A stretch of DNA of 64,000 nt from JAKALX01 sp964508715. Its GTDB lineage: Bacteria > Chloroflexota > Dehalococcoidia > Tepidiformales > Tepidiformaceae. The stretch lies in contig CAZDUX010000001.1 of assembly GCA_964508715.1 (NCBI GenBank), positions 62,001 through 126,000 on the forward strand, given 5' to 3'. The translations under genes and the position numbers were made by a program. A model generated the notes under the pieces. The model was not told the origin of the DNA. It was given only the letters and a program-made list of their open reading frames with translations, and made no database searches. Shown piece after piece: positions 50,832 through 60,216 of this stretch (its first letter is position 1; every line of letters starts with the position of its first letter).

Positions 50832-51395
50832 ATGGCTGACCCGGTCGAGATCCTGCTCGGCGCCGAGGAGCGCATGGATGGGGCGGTCGAGGCGCTCAAG
50901 CGCGAACTCAACGGTATCCGCACCGGCCGCGCCCACCCAAGCCTCATCGAATCACTGCCCGTCGACTACTACGGAGCGATGACGCCACTCAAGCAACTCG
51001 GGTCGATAAACGCACCTGAGCCGCGCCTGTTGACCATCCAGGTGTGGGACCGCGGCGCCGTCAAAGCGATCGAAAAGGCCATCCAGGCGTCAGACCTGGG
51101 GCTGAACCCGAATATCGATGGCCAGACACTTCGCCTGCCGATCCCACCGCTCACCGAGCAGCGGCGCAAGGATATGGTGAAGATGGTCCATAACAAGGCG
51201 GAGGAGGCCCGGGTCGCCGTGCGCAACGTCCGCCGCCACGCCAATGATGACCTCAAGAAGGCTGAGAAGGACGGCCACGTGTCGCAGGATGAGATCAAGC
51301 GGCACGAGGACGAACTACAGAAGATGACCGACCGCCACATCGCAACGATCGACGCCGAGGGAAAGAAGAAGGAGGCCGACCTCCTTGAGGTTTAG
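50832..51395 (+). CDS. frr: ribosome recycling factor
   Basis: Splits post-termination ribosomes with EF-G. 187 residues, a three-helix bundle and a beta domain. RTGRAHPSLIESLPVDYYG, LRLPIPPLTEQRRKDMVK and RHANDDLKKAEKDG are the family signatures. ATG at 50832 behind GGAGGG. Overlaps uppS by 11 bases. Confidence 0.96.
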   Translation: MADPVEILLGAEERMDGAVEALKRELNGIRTGRAHPSLIESLPVDYYGAMTPLKQLGSINAPEPRLLTIQVWDRGAVKAIEKAIQASDLGLNPNIDGQTLRLPIPPLTEQRRKDMVKMVHNKAEEARVAVRNVRRHANDDLKKAEKDGHVSQDEIKRHEDELQKMTDRHIATIDAEGKKKEADLLEV

Positions 51396-52200
51396 GCGGA
51401 CCGCCGAAAAGGCAGAAGCAAGAGAGCCCGAAAGCCGGCCAGCCGAGCTCCTTGGCGACCTGATTTCGCCCATCTCCGGGGGGCGCGTTCCGCGGCATGT
51501 CGCGATCATCATGGATGGGAACGGCCGGTGGGCCACACAGCGGGGGCTTCCCCGTGCCGCCGGTCACCGCGCGGGCACAGAGAATATCCGGCGGGTTATC
51601 GAGCGCTTCGGCGACCACGGTGTACAGCACCTGACGGTGTACGCTTTCAGTACAGAGAACTGGAACCGGCCCCAGCCCGAAGTCCAGGCGCTCATCCGGT
51701 TGCTCAGCCGATTCATCAAGCGCGAACTCGATAACTTCAAGAAGAACAACATCCGCCTGCGCCTTTTCGGCCACGTCGAATCGCTCCCTGATTGGCTCCA
51801 GAAGCAGGTGAACGACGCAATCGCTGAAACGCGCGACAACACGCGCATGACGGTGAACATCTGCTTCAGCTACGGCGGACGGGATGACATCGTTGGCGCT
51901 GTACGGCGAATTGTCGAATCCGGGCTCACCGCGGAATCGATCGATGAAGAGGTGATCTCGCGGCACCTCTCGACGGCCGGTACACCCGACCCCGATCTCA
52001 TCATCCGGACAGCCGGCGATATGCGGATCTCGAACTTCCTGCTCTGGCAGGCTGCCTATGCCGAACTCTATTTCACTGATACCTACTGGCCCGACTTCGG
52101 CCGCGAGGACACGGATATCGCCCTCGCCGAATATGGCCGGCGCAAGCGGAAGTTCGGCGGCCTGCTCGAAGAGGACCTGAAAGCATTCGATAGCGAGTAG
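51385..52200 (+). CDS. uppS: isoprenyl transferase (undecaprenyl diphosphate synthase)
   Basis: Makes the C55 polyprenyl carrier for cell-wall synthesis (cis-type). 271 residues. HVAIIMDGNGRWATQRGLPRAAGHRAG carries the Asp of the substrate site, AFSTENWNRP the second motif, and PDLIIRTAGDMRISNFLLWQAAYAELYF the C-terminal motif. TTG at 51385, inside the frr 3' end; a GGAGG stands in front. A later start near VPRHVAII is possible but would leave the overlap unexplained. Confidence 0.94.
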   Translation: MRFRRTAEKAEAREPESRPAELLGDLISPISGGRVPRHVAIIMDGNGRWATQRGLPRAAGHRAGTENIRRVIERFGDHGVQHLTVYAFSTENWNRPQPEVQALIRLLSRFIKRELDNFKKNNIRLRLFGHVESLPDWLQKQVNDAIAETRDNTRMTVNICFSYGGRDDIVGAVRRIVESGLTAESIDEEVISRHLSTAGTPDPDLIIRTAGDMRISNFLLWQAAYAELYFTDTYWPDFGREDTDIALAEYGRRKRKFGGLLEEDLKAFDSE

Positions 52201-52266
52201 TCTCCGCGGGATTGAACGGGCAACGACGGGTACCATGACCTTCATGCACGCCGGCCGGCACCGCCT

Positions 52267-53079
52267 GTGAAGGTTTCGAACCTTCAGCTACGCCTGCTCA
52301 CAACAGTGGTTGGGCTCCCGCTCGTCCTGAGCGCGATCTGGATTGGCAGCTGGCCCATGGCCCTGGTTGCCGGTGCCATCGCGTTCCTCGCGGCCACCGA
52401 GTTTGTGCATGGCTGGCTTTTCCCTTCCATGGAGATCCCGGCGGCGTTTCGCTTTTCACAGATCTACGGGATCGCTGCATTGATGGTCGCCGGTGCTCAC
52501 TGGAACTCCGCGCTGCCGCTCTGGGGGCTCGTGTTTGCCGCTCTACTCGCCGTGGCCGGTTACATCCCCACCCGCAGAATCGGACCACGGAAACCGTATC
52601 GCGTCATCGCCTGGTGCCTGGTCTATGTTGGGCTGCTGTTTTCGTGCGTTGTGCTTGTCCGTGATGTCGAGGATGGCCGTTCGTGGCTCTTCATTGGCAT
52701 CCTCTCCACCTTCGCGACCGACACCGGGGCCTATGCCGTCGGGCGGCTCATTGGTCGTCACAAGATGGCGCCAGGGATCAGCCCAAAGAAGACCTGGGAA
52801 GGGGCTGCCGGCGGTTATGTGGCAGGCGCCGCCGCCTGTTTCGGGCTCAATGCGCTTTTTGATACCGGTGTTTCCGCGGCCGGCCTTACGCATCTCGCTC
52901 TTGTGCTCCCGATTTTCGCCCAGGTGGGCGATCTCGTGGAGAGTGGTATGAAGCGGCGAATGGGGGTGAAAGATGCGTCGGGTCTCCTCCCGGGGCATGG
53001 CGGGTTCCTCGATCGGATGGACTCGATCCTCTTCGTCATGCCACTGGTCTATCTGTTCCTGCGAGTTCGCGTGCTCTGA
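52267..53079 (+). CDS. cdsA: phosphatidate cytidylyltransferase
   Basis: Makes CDP-diacylglycerol, the precursor of anionic and PE-type phospholipids. 270 residues, about eight membrane helices. The C-terminal signature is complete: SGMKRRMGVKDASGLLPGHGGFLDRMDS. GTG at 52267. Last gene of the canonical rpsB operon. Confidence 0.95.
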   Translation: MKVSNLQLRLLTTVVGLPLVLSAIWIGSWPMALVAGAIAFLAATEFVHGWLFPSMEIPAAFRFSQIYGIAALMVAGAHWNSALPLWGLVFAALLAVAGYIPTRRIGPRKPYRVIAWCLVYVGLLFSCVVLVRDVEDGRSWLFIGILSTFATDTGAYAVGRLIGRHKMAPGISPKKTWEGAAGGYVAGAAACFGLNALFDTGVSAAGLTHLALVLPIFAQVGDLVESGMKRRMGVKDASGLLPGHGGFLDRMDSILFVMPLVYLFLRVRVL

Positions 53080-53113
53080 TAGCCTGATGCGGGCGGCGAA
53101 AGGAGCTTCGTTC

Positions 53114-53986
53114 ATGTCGGACCATGACCGGGTCATCGATATCCAGCATCGGTACGCTGACATCAACGGGATTCGGATGCATTACGCCGAGGCTGGCAGT
53201 GGTGAGCTCGTGATCCTCCTGCATGGCTTCCCCGAATCCTGGTACTCGTGGCGGCACCAGGTCGAAGCGCTCGCCCGGCAGTATCACGTCGTTGCACCCG
53301 ACCAGCGTGGCTACAACGAAACCGACCGTACTCCTCCCTACGATACCGGGACGCTAGAGGACGACATTCTCGCCCTGATCACATACCTCGGCGAGCCGGG
53401 AGCGCATATCGTCGGGCATGATTGGGGAGGTGCCATCGCCTGGCTTCTGGCCCTCGAACACCCGGACGTCGTGCGCTCACTGGCGGTGTGTAACCTCCCG
53501 CATCCCGCCATCTTCCAGAAAGCGATCCGCAGGCCTCGCCAATGGCTCAGGAGCTGGTACATGCTCTTCTTCCAGCTTCCCTGGCTCCCGGAGTGGCTCC
53601 TTTCGTCTGCGAACTACCAGTGGTTGGCGAAGGGAATGATCGGCCAATGCCGGCCCGGGACCTTCACGCGCGAGGACATCCGTTACTTTCTTGCGGGCTG
53701 GCGCCGCTATGGATTGCGTGGCGGCCTCGGCTGGTACCGGGCGCTGCTCCGCCATCCGCGGCCATTACCGAATCCCGTTCCGCTGATTCGTGTACCGGTC
53801 ACCCTCATCTGGGGCGAGGCTGACTCATTCCTTGGGAAGGAGCTGGTGGAGGGCACGGATGAATACGTACACGACCTCGCCGTGCACATGCTCCCGGCGA
53901 CGAGCCACTGGGTGCAACAGGAGGAGCCCGAGAAGGTGAACGCCCTTCTCCTGGAACATCTCGCGAAGGCCACCGCGGTTGGCTGA
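53114..53986 (+). CDS. alpha/beta hydrolase, epoxide-hydrolase-like
   Basis: 290 residues. The oxyanion motif LLHGFPESWYSWRHQ, nucleophile elbow VGHDWGGAIAW (Asp) and the C-terminal TSHWVQQEEP (His) with the acid in WGEADSFLG form the epoxide hydrolase/haloalkane dehalogenase set. An Asp nucleophile fits an epoxide hydrolase or dehalogenase better than an esterase. ATG at 53114. Overlaps the following VTT gene by 8 bases. Confidence 0.9.
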   Translation: MSDHDRVIDIQHRYADINGIRMHYAEAGSGELVILLHGFPESWYSWRHQVEALARQYHVVAPDQRGYNETDRTPPYDTGTLEDDILALITYLGEPGAHIVGHDWGGAIAWLLALEHPDVVRSLAVCNLPHPAIFQKAIRRPRQWLRSWYMLFFQLPWLPEWLLSSANYQWLAKGMIGQCRPGTFTREDIRYFLAGWRRYGLRGGLGWYRALLRHPRPLPNPVPLIRVPVTLIWGEADSFLGKELVEGTDEYVHDLAVHMLPATSHWVQQEEPEKVNALLLEHLAKATAVG

Positions 53987-54695
53987 GTCGCGAGACCCCC
54001 TCAACGCGCTCGTTGGCGAAGGTGACCCCGTTCCGCTGCTCCTTCAGCCCCGTGTCGTGATCTCCCTGGTCGTCGGCTTTGCCGCGGTTCTTGCCGGAGC
54101 GGTCGCGGTATCGCTCGTCTTCGGCGTGCACTATGAGATCGATGCTGGCCCCCTGCGGGACCGGGTCGATGCGCTTGGTATCTGGGGTCCTGTCCTCTTC
54201 GTGACACTCATGGCCTTCTCGGTGCTCTTTGCGCCAATACCGAACGTCCCGATCTTCCTCGCCGCCGGCCTCACCTGGGGGCCGGTTACCGGTACCGCGT
54301 ACTCGCTCGCCGGTCTCATCATCGGGTCGGCTATGGCATTCTGGGCGGCCAGGCTGCTTGGCCGGCGCCACCTCCCACGGCTCGTTGGCAAGAAGACGGC
54401 GGCGCGCATGGACCATGCCGCCGACAGGATGGGAGGGACGATCATCTTCTGGGCCCGCATGTTACCGGCCGTGAGTTTCGACTGGCTGAGTTTCATCGCC
54501 GGGATGACGTCGATGCGTTTTTCGACGTTCATCGTGGCGAGCGCTTTCGGGATGGTGATTCCAACAACGCTCGCTGTCACCGCCGGCGACGGCCTTGGAC
54601 GCGATGAGCGCGTCCTGTTCGCAATGAGTGGTATCTGGGTCTTCGGTGTGGCTGTCAGCGCCTGGGTGTTCTGGCGCCGGCGGGCGCGGCGGTGA
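53979..54695 (+). CDS. VTT/DedA-type membrane protein (TVP38/TMEM64 family)
   Basis: 238 residues with about six membrane segments. The VTT core is FAPIPNVPIFLAAGLTWGPVTGTAYSLAGLIIGSAMAFWAARLLGR, and FIAGMTSMRFSTFIVASAFGMVIPTTL follows. Family members are scramblases or transporters for lipids such as undecaprenyl phosphate. TTG start at 53979, overlapping the hydrolase gene. Its stop touches the convergent SPFH gene with no gap. Confidence 0.85.
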   Translation: MAESRDPLNALVGEGDPVPLLLQPRVVISLVVGFAAVLAGAVAVSLVFGVHYEIDAGPLRDRVDALGIWGPVLFVTLMAFSVLFAPIPNVPIFLAAGLTWGPVTGTAYSLAGLIIGSAMAFWAARLLGRRHLPRLVGKKTAARMDHAADRMGGTIIFWARMLPAVSFDWLSFIAGMTSMRFSTFIVASAFGMVIPTTLAVTAGDGLGRDERVLFAMSGIWVFGVAVSAWVFWRRRARR

Positions 54696-55538
54696 CTATT
54701 CTTCGTCGCTACGGTTCTTCATGAACATCTCGATCAGGTCGATGGGCACCGGGAAGACGATCGTGCTGTTATTTTCCGCAGCAACCTCGGTGAGCGTCTG
54801 GAGATAGCGGAGTTGGACCGTGATGGGCTCCTGGGCCATCACCACCGCCGCCTCCTTGAGCCGCTCACTGGCCTGGTACTCGCCATCGGCGGCGATGACC
54901 TTCGCGCGGCGTTCACGTTCGGCTTCGGCCTGCCGGGCCATCGCGCGTTGCATCGCCCCTGGTAGCTCGACGTCCTTGACCTCAACCATGCTGACCTTCA
55001 CGCCCCACGGCTCCGTCTGTTCGTCGATGATCTTCTGGAGCCGCAGGTTTATCTGCTCTCGTTGGCCGAGGAGTTCGTCGAGTTCGCTCTGGCCGAGGAC
55101 CGATCGCAGGGTCGTCTGGGAGACCTGGAGGGTTGCCCGGACATAATCGAGGATGCGGATGACGGCGCCGATCGGCTCGACCACGCGAAAATAGACAACC
55201 GCATTCACCTTCACCGTGACGTTGTCGCGGCTGATCGCCTCCTGTGATGGCACATCGAGCGTTACCGTCCTGAGGTCGACCTTCACCATGCGGTCGACAA
55301 AAGGCAGGAGGATGAAGAGGCCTGGGCCCTTCGCACCGACCAGCCGCCCAAGCCGGAAGATAACGCCGCGCTCGTATTCCGCCACTACACGGATGAAGAA
55401 GGGGAAGAGGACGACCAGGCTGATGCTGCTGATCGCGAGCAGAATGACGCGGACGATGCGCGCACCCAGGCCGCTGGGATACTCGGTTGGCGGCAAGTCC
55501 GATGGACGTGGTGCCGGGGGCAGTTCAGGGTCAGTCAT
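54696..55538 (-). CDS. SPFH/band 7 protein (slipin type)
   Basis: 280 residues. One membrane segment (VILLAISSISLVVLFPFFIRVV) precedes the band 7 domain: EYERGVIFRLGRLVGAKGPGLFILLPF, DRMVKVDLRTVTLDVPSQEAISRDNVTV, and the oligomerisation helix ERERRAKVIAADGEYQASERL. Membrane scaffold proteins of this kind pair with NfeD; the nfeD-type gene is directly upstream with a 4-base overlap. Confidence 0.93.
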   Translation of the reverse strand: MTDPELPPAPRPSDLPPTEYPSGLGARIVRVILLAISSISLVVLFPFFIRVVAEYERGVIFRLGRLVGAKGPGLFILLPFVDRMVKVDLRTVTLDVPSQEAISRDNVTVKVNAVVYFRVVEPIGAVIRILDYVRATLQVSQTTLRSVLGQSELDELLGQREQINLRLQKIIDEQTEPWGVKVSMVEVKDVELPGAMQRAMARQAEAERERRAKVIAADGEYQASERLKEAAVVMAQEPITVQLRYLQTLTEVAAENNSTIVFPVPIDLIEMFMKNRSDEE

Positions 55539-56848
55539 GCCTGGTCCTCTTTCTTTACACGAAGGCGGAAGCCTTCGGCGCCGATGATACGCACGCGGTC
55601 GCCTTCCCGTGCTGTTCCCCGGTCGAGATGCGCCTGCCAGCGCTCACCCTCTATGAACACCATTCCATCGGGGGTGAGTGCCGTCCGGGCCGTCGCAACT
55701 TTCCCAACCAGTGCCGATGTGCCCATGTCGGCGACTCGTCGGCGAACCTGGGCGACCGCCATCGCGATACTGACGAATACTCCCGCCACGAGGACGAGGA
55801 CCGGAATCACGAGCAGCCACGATGGAGCCACACCAGCATCAGAGCCACGGAAGGCGATAACCCCGCCGAGTATCAGAGCAACGATACCGCCGGCCGCAAG
55901 AAGCCCCGTCCCCGTGTAGATCTCGAGCGCAATGAATACGAGCCCTGCCGCGATGAGCACGATGCCGACAGTGTCGATTGGTAGTGTCCCAAGCCCGATG
56001 AACCCGAGTGCAAGGCAGATGACACCCGCCACCCCCGGGACCACCAGCCCGGGGCTAAAGAGTTCCATGAGCAGTGCGAAAAAGCCGATCGTGATGAGAA
56101 GTGACGCTACCGTTGGATTTGCGATGAACCCGAGGAGATGTTCCCACGGTGTCAGGTTGGTCTTCACGATGGGGGCCGCCGTGAGCCCCTCGAGGCGGAC
56201 CGGCTGACCGGCGCCCGTAGCCGTCTCCGTCCCATCGATCTTCGCAAGGAGCTCATCCCGGCTGGTGGCGGTGAAGTCCACGACGTGCTGGCTCACTGCA
56301 TCGTTCTGGTTCGAGGCGATGGCGTCGCGGACGGCCTGCTCTGCCCAATCAGCGTTGCGGCCGCGCAGTTCGGCGATGCCCCGGATGAACGCGACGGCAT
56401 CGTTCTCGATCTTCTTCCCAAGGGTGCCGCCGATATCCGAGCCGTCGGAGTTGATCGCCGAAGCCGCACCGATCGAGGTGTTCGGGGCCATCACGGCGAT
56501 GTTCGCGGCCATCGTGATGAACGTCCCGGCACTGGCCGCCCGCGCCCCGGCAGGTGACACATAGACGACGATCGGCACCGTGGCGCGTTCGATCCGCTTC
56601 ACGATGGCACGCATCGAGGTGTCGAACCCACCCGGCGTGTCGAGCTCGATGATCACGAGCTTCCCGCCGTGGTCCTCGGCCCGGCTGATGCCGCGGTCGA
56701 GATACCCTTCCATGATTGCGTTCACTTCGCCGTCGTACCGAAGGACGTGAACGCCGCCTTCCGGTGTGGACGCGCCGCAGCCAAGGATCGCGGCGCTGGA
56801 CACGAGCACCGCGAGTGACAGGAACAGGCGCCGAAACAACCGCTCCAT
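55535..56848 (-). CDS. NfeD1b-type membrane serine protease
   Basis: 437 residues. Signal peptide with lipobox (SSAAILGCGAS), a ClpP-like protease domain with GGFDTSMRAIVKRIE and PAGARAASAGTFITMAA (catalytic Ser in SAGT), four or five membrane helices, and a C-terminal NfeD OB domain (GKVATARTALTPDGMVFIEGERWQAHL). NfeD proteins work with SPFH partners in membrane quality control. ATG at 56848 chosen. Divergent from the his operon. Confidence 0.92.
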   Translation of the reverse strand: MERLFRRLFLSLAVLVSSAAILGCGASTPEGGVHVLRYDGEVNAIMEGYLDRGISRAEDHGGKLVIIELDTPGGFDTSMRAIVKRIERATVPIVVYVSPAGARAASAGTFITMAANIAVMAPNTSIGAASAINSDGSDIGGTLGKKIENDAVAFIRGIAELRGRNADWAEQAVRDAIASNQNDAVSQHVVDFTATSRDELLAKIDGTETATGAGQPVRLEGLTAAPIVKTNLTPWEHLLGFIANPTVASLLITIGFFALLMELFSPGLVVPGVAGVICLALGFIGLGTLPIDTVGIVLIAAGLVFIALEIYTGTGLLAAGGIVALILGGVIAFRGSDAGVAPSWLLVIPVLVLVAGVFVSIAMAVAQVRRRVADMGTSALVGKVATARTALTPDGMVFIEGERWQAHLDRGTAREGDRVRIIGAEGFRLRVKKEDQA

Positions 56849-56870
56849 GGCCAGCAGTATACGCGGCCCG

Positions 56871-56899
56871 TTCGCCGGTTCGCGCTTTCGGCCTATCAT
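56871..56899 (+). promoter_or_regulatory. possible promoter of the his operon
   Basis: TTCGCC (56871-56876), 17-base spacer, TATCAT (56894-56899), 15 bases before the hisZ ATG. The -10 is good and the -35 weak. Confidence 0.4.
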
Positions 56900-56913
56900 G
56901 GATGGAGAACAGC

Positions 56914-58044
56914 ATGACCACGATCACTCCTGAACCGATGCAGCGCAGCCGTGGGATGCGCGACCTGTTGCCCGCCGACATGCGAGCATTCCGCCAGGTC
57001 GAAGACGCATTCCGCGCCGCCGCGAGCCGCTGGGGCTACGATGAGATTCGCACCCCGACCCTCGAGACCTATAGCCTGTTCACGGCCGCTGGGGCACTTA
57101 CACCCGAAATGCTCTCACGGGTGTATTCATTCCTCGATTGGGACGGCTGGAGCGGTGAGCGCGTCGTCTTACGGCCTGACTCGACCATTCCCGTCACCCG
57201 GGCTGCGTTTGAAGGGGGCATTGAGCCCCCTGCTCGCCTTTCGTATATCCAGAACGTCTTCCGTTTTGCCGAGACCGGTGATCGTGAGGACTGGCAGTGC
57301 GGGATCGAGTTCCTCGGTGCCCCGCCCGTGATTGGTGACCTCGAGGCGATCTCGCTGGCTTGCGAGACGTTCGATGCACTCGGGCTCAGGCCTGAGATAC
57401 GGCTCTCGCACGTTGGCATCGTCCGGGCGATGGCGAATGGGAACGCCAATGGAGCCATCGCACAGCGTGAAGCGTTCTTCACCGCCGCTGCGACCACCGG
57501 CGGTATCAGCCTCCTCACCAACCTCCGTGCGCTCGCCGGACCGGCGATACCGGGTGCACTGGAGCCGCTGACGGAACTCGAGGCGATCGCCCGAGCGTTG
57601 GCGGCGTCGGGGCGTGACGTGATGGTTGACCTCTCTCTGCCGCGTGATTTCGAGTACTACAGCGGCGTTGTTTTCGAGTTCCGGTCTGATGGGGAAGCCT
57701 GGGGTGCTGGCGGCCGCTATACACCAAGTGGATCGACCACGGCGCCAACCGCCTGCGGGCTGGCACTCGAGGCCTCACGCATCGCGTTGCACCTTGTTTC
57801 CCGAACTCGAAAGCGCCTGGTGGTCTCCATCGTCCCTGGCACGCCTGCGGATTGCGGGACTGCCGTATCGTGCGCGCGCGCCCTCCATCGCAGCGGAGTT
57901 GCTGCCAGCCTCGCCGCTGACGCGGCACAGGCGGAGATAGCAGTGACCATCAGTGATGGCCGGCTGCTGGCAAGAACTCCCGGCGGCGAGCGTGAGATGA
58001 CCGCCCTCGACGATGTCGTCGGACTGCTGATTCAGTTCAAATGA
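56914..58044 (+). CDS. hisZ: ATP phosphoribosyltransferase regulatory subunit
   Basis: HisRS-like protein without tRNA charging, which activates HisG and carries histidine feedback. 376 residues. GMRDLLPADMRAFRQVEDAFRAAASRWGYDEIRTPTLETYSLF and PDSTIPVTRAAF...QNVFRFAE are the motif 1 and 2 remnants; the C-terminal domain is short. ATG at 56914 follows GGAG. Overlaps hisG by four bases (ATGA). HisZ normally accompanies a short HisG, making the long HisG here odd. Confidence 0.93.
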   Translation: MTTITPEPMQRSRGMRDLLPADMRAFRQVEDAFRAAASRWGYDEIRTPTLETYSLFTAAGALTPEMLSRVYSFLDWDGWSGERVVLRPDSTIPVTRAAFEGGIEPPARLSYIQNVFRFAETGDREDWQCGIEFLGAPPVIGDLEAISLACETFDALGLRPEIRLSHVGIVRAMANGNANGAIAQREAFFTAAATTGGISLLTNLRALAGPAIPGALEPLTELEAIARALAASGRDVMVDLSLPRDFEYYSGVVFEFRSDGEAWGAGGRYTPSGSTTAPTACGLALEASRIALHLVSRTRKRLVVSIVPGTPADCGTAVSCARALHRSGVAASLAADAAQAEIAVTISDGRLLARTPGGEREMTALDDVVGLLIQFK

Positions 58045-59456
58045 CCGTTAAGTTCGCACTGCCAGCGGGCGATGCGCGCCCAGTCGTCGGCAACCTCCTC
58101 GAGCGAGCCGGGATCCCCGCGAACGGCTATGAGCCATCGTCACGTCTCATTCGCTCGGTCGATGAGGAACGCCGGCTCACCTTTCGCATCTTTCGCGAGA
58201 AGGACATCCCGATCCAGGTCGCCATGGGGAACTATGCGCTTGGTATCTGTGGCGACGTCTGGGTCTCTGAGCTCCAGGCCCGGTTTCCGCGGCAACATGT
58301 CGTACGGGTCGGTGGTCTTCCCGGCCCACGGACGTCTATCTGGCTCTGTGCCGCACCCAGTTCGGGCTTGAACGAAGGCCTGGTCCCGGGAGGGCCCGCA
58401 CTGTCAGGTGCGCGCATTGTGACGGAGTTCGCCAACATCGCCGACCTCGTCGCGGTGAAGCTCCGGATCCCCGCCTACCGGCTGCTGGCAGTAGCCGGGT
58501 CAGCCGATGCGTATGCTCCCGAGGACGCCGAACTTGTGCTCGTACCGGCTGCGGATGCCGGCGCCGTCCGGGCAAAGGGTCTCGTGCCCCTCGTCCGCAT
58601 CTTCTCCGGAGGGATGGCGCTCATCGCAAACCGTGACGCCCTTGCGAGCCAGGACCTTGGTTCTCTCCTCGGAGCGCTTGCACCGTTACTCGAAGTGGGT
58701 GAGCCATCGTTTGACATACCCTCGGCAGACGCTTCCGGTAGCCTGCTCCGCAGCCAGCGCGACCAGGCCGTCGCCCGGCTTGCACTCCCCGACGGGCATG
58801 CACAGCGTGCCACGCCTGGTAACCTTCGCGCTGCGGGCCTCGAGTTCGAAGGGTACGACGAGCAGGGGTACGTCCGGCGGCCGTCAAGCAACCTCGATGG
58901 TTTGACCGCCAAGGTCGTTCGCCCGCAGGACATGCCACAACTGGTCGCGATGGGGATGTTCGATATCGCTATCACCGGGCGCGATCTGCTCCACGAACAC
59001 CTCTGCCGCTTCCCCGGTTCGCCCGTGAAGATGGCGGTCGACCTCGGCCAGAACCGCTACCGGATCGGACCCGTGGTTCCCGAGGACTTCCCCGCGAACA
59101 CGACCGTCGAGGCCATCCAGATCTGGAGCGGCCTCGGGCGCCCGGTGCGCATCGCGAGTGAGTTCCCCGCCACAGCCGAACGCTTTGCACTCGACCACGG
59201 GATCCGCCCGGTCGTAATCATCCCGGTTGCCGGCGCGAGCGAAGGGTTCGTGCCCGAGGATGCCGACCTGCTTATCGAAGGTACCGAAACGGGGACCAGC
59301 CTCCGGGCCAACCACCTCAAGATGCTCGATCCGTTCATGGAGTCTACGAACTGCGTCATTGTTCGGACTGTCCCGGCCACGAGTCGGACAGATGTGATTG
59401 AGGATCTGGTTCACCGCTTTGAACGCGCGGTATCCGGCGCGGCGGTAACTGCCTGA
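58041..59456 (+). CDS. hisG: ATP phosphoribosyltransferase, tandem HisG duplication
   Basis: First enzyme of histidine synthesis. 471 residues, twice the 205-220 of HisZ-dependent HisG. Two HisG-like halves are seen: half 1 (about 1-230) from VKFALPAGDARP and MGNYALGICGDVWVSELQARFP; half 2 (about 245-471) from ARLALPDGHAQ and MGMFDIAITGRDLLHEHLCRFP. Half 2 keeps the PRPP loop as IEGTETGTSLRANHL; half 1 has VPAADAGAVRAKGL there, so it looks catalytically degraded. A duplication with subfunctionalisation is the simplest reading. Coupled to hisZ. Confidence 0.85.
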   Translation: MTVKFALPAGDARPVVGNLLERAGIPANGYEPSSRLIRSVDEERRLTFRIFREKDIPIQVAMGNYALGICGDVWVSELQARFPRQHVVRVGGLPGPRTSIWLCAAPSSGLNEGLVPGGPALSGARIVTEFANIADLVAVKLRIPAYRLLAVAGSADAYAPEDAELVLVPAADAGAVRAKGLVPLVRIFSGGMALIANRDALASQDLGSLLGALAPLLEVGEPSFDIPSADASGSLLRSQRDQAVARLALPDGHAQRATPGNLRAAGLEFEGYDEQGYVRRPSSNLDGLTAKVVRPQDMPQLVAMGMFDIAITGRDLLHEHLCRFPGSPVKMAVDLGQNRYRIGPVVPEDFPANTTVEAIQIWSGLGRPVRIASEFPATAERFALDHGIRPVVIIPVAGASEGFVPEDADLLIEGTETGTSLRANHLKMLDPFMESTNCVIVRTVPATSRTDVIEDLVHRFERAVSGAAVTA

Positions 59457-59457
59457 G

Positions 59458-60216
59458 ATGCCGCCGATCACACTCCATATGGTCCTGGCGAGGGAGATCG
59501 CGGCCTCTCTTGGGCAGGGTGACCTCGATGCCTTTCCTGGCCCCTATCTCCTCGGTGCAACCACACCCGATATTCGTGTCATCACCCGGCAGGACCGTTA
59601 CAGCACGCACTTCTTCGACCTGAATACCGCTGACCACCAGGACTCGGTTGCAGGATTCTTCAAGACCTATGACCGGCTCGTGCAGCCCGAGAGGCTGAAC
59701 GCTGAAACGCGGGCGTTTGTCGCCGGCTACGTGAGCCATCTCGTGATGGATGAGCAGTACATCACCGGCATTTACCGGCCGTACTTTGCGCGCCACGATG
59801 CCCTTGGAGGGTCTATCCGTGCCAATGTGATGGATCGCCTGCTCCAGTTCGACCTCGACCGTGAGTATGGCGATGACCCGGCACTGAAGGCCCGCCTGGC
59901 GGCTGCCCTGAGCTGTACGATCGAGGGCATCGATGCGGGCTTCATCGACCACGAGACGCTGGAACGGTGGCGCAAGGTTACGCTCGATGTCTCCCAGCGC
60001 GAGATGGATTGGGACCGGATGCGCTCGATGATTGCCAATCACCTGCGGTTTGCCGGGCTCGAACAGGGCGAGACGCTCGGTACCTTCCTGGATTCGCTCC
60101 CCGAACTGCTGAATGAGACAATCGCTCACGTCACCAGTGCGGAGATCGCGGGATTCGTTGAGCGTTCGACCGACGCCGCGCGCTCGGCCGTAGAGAGGTA
60201 CCTGGGATGCGCATAA
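59458..60216 (+). CDS. zinc-dependent phospholipase C-like protein inside the his operon
   Basis: 252 residues. A helical His/Asp-rich fold: MVLAREIAASLGQGDLDAFPGPYLLGATTPDIRVITRQDRYSTHFFD and FVAGYVSHLVMDEQYITGIYRPYF resemble the PF00882 (zinc-dependent phospholipase C) family, with His/Asp metal ligands. Common as a cytosolic uncharacterised protein. Starts two bases after hisG and overlaps hisD by ten bases, so it is fully embedded in the operon. No known histidine-pathway step is missing that it would supply; function unknown. Confidence 0.65.
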   Translation: MPPITLHMVLAREIAASLGQGDLDAFPGPYLLGATTPDIRVITRQDRYSTHFFDLNTADHQDSVAGFFKTYDRLVQPERLNAETRAFVAGYVSHLVMDEQYITGIYRPYFARHDALGGSIRANVMDRLLQFDLDREYGDDPALKARLAAALSCTIEGIDAGFIDHETLERWRKVTLDVSQREMDWDRMRSMIANHLRFAGLEQGETLGTFLDSLPELLNETIAHVTSAEIAGFVERSTDAARSAVERYLGCA

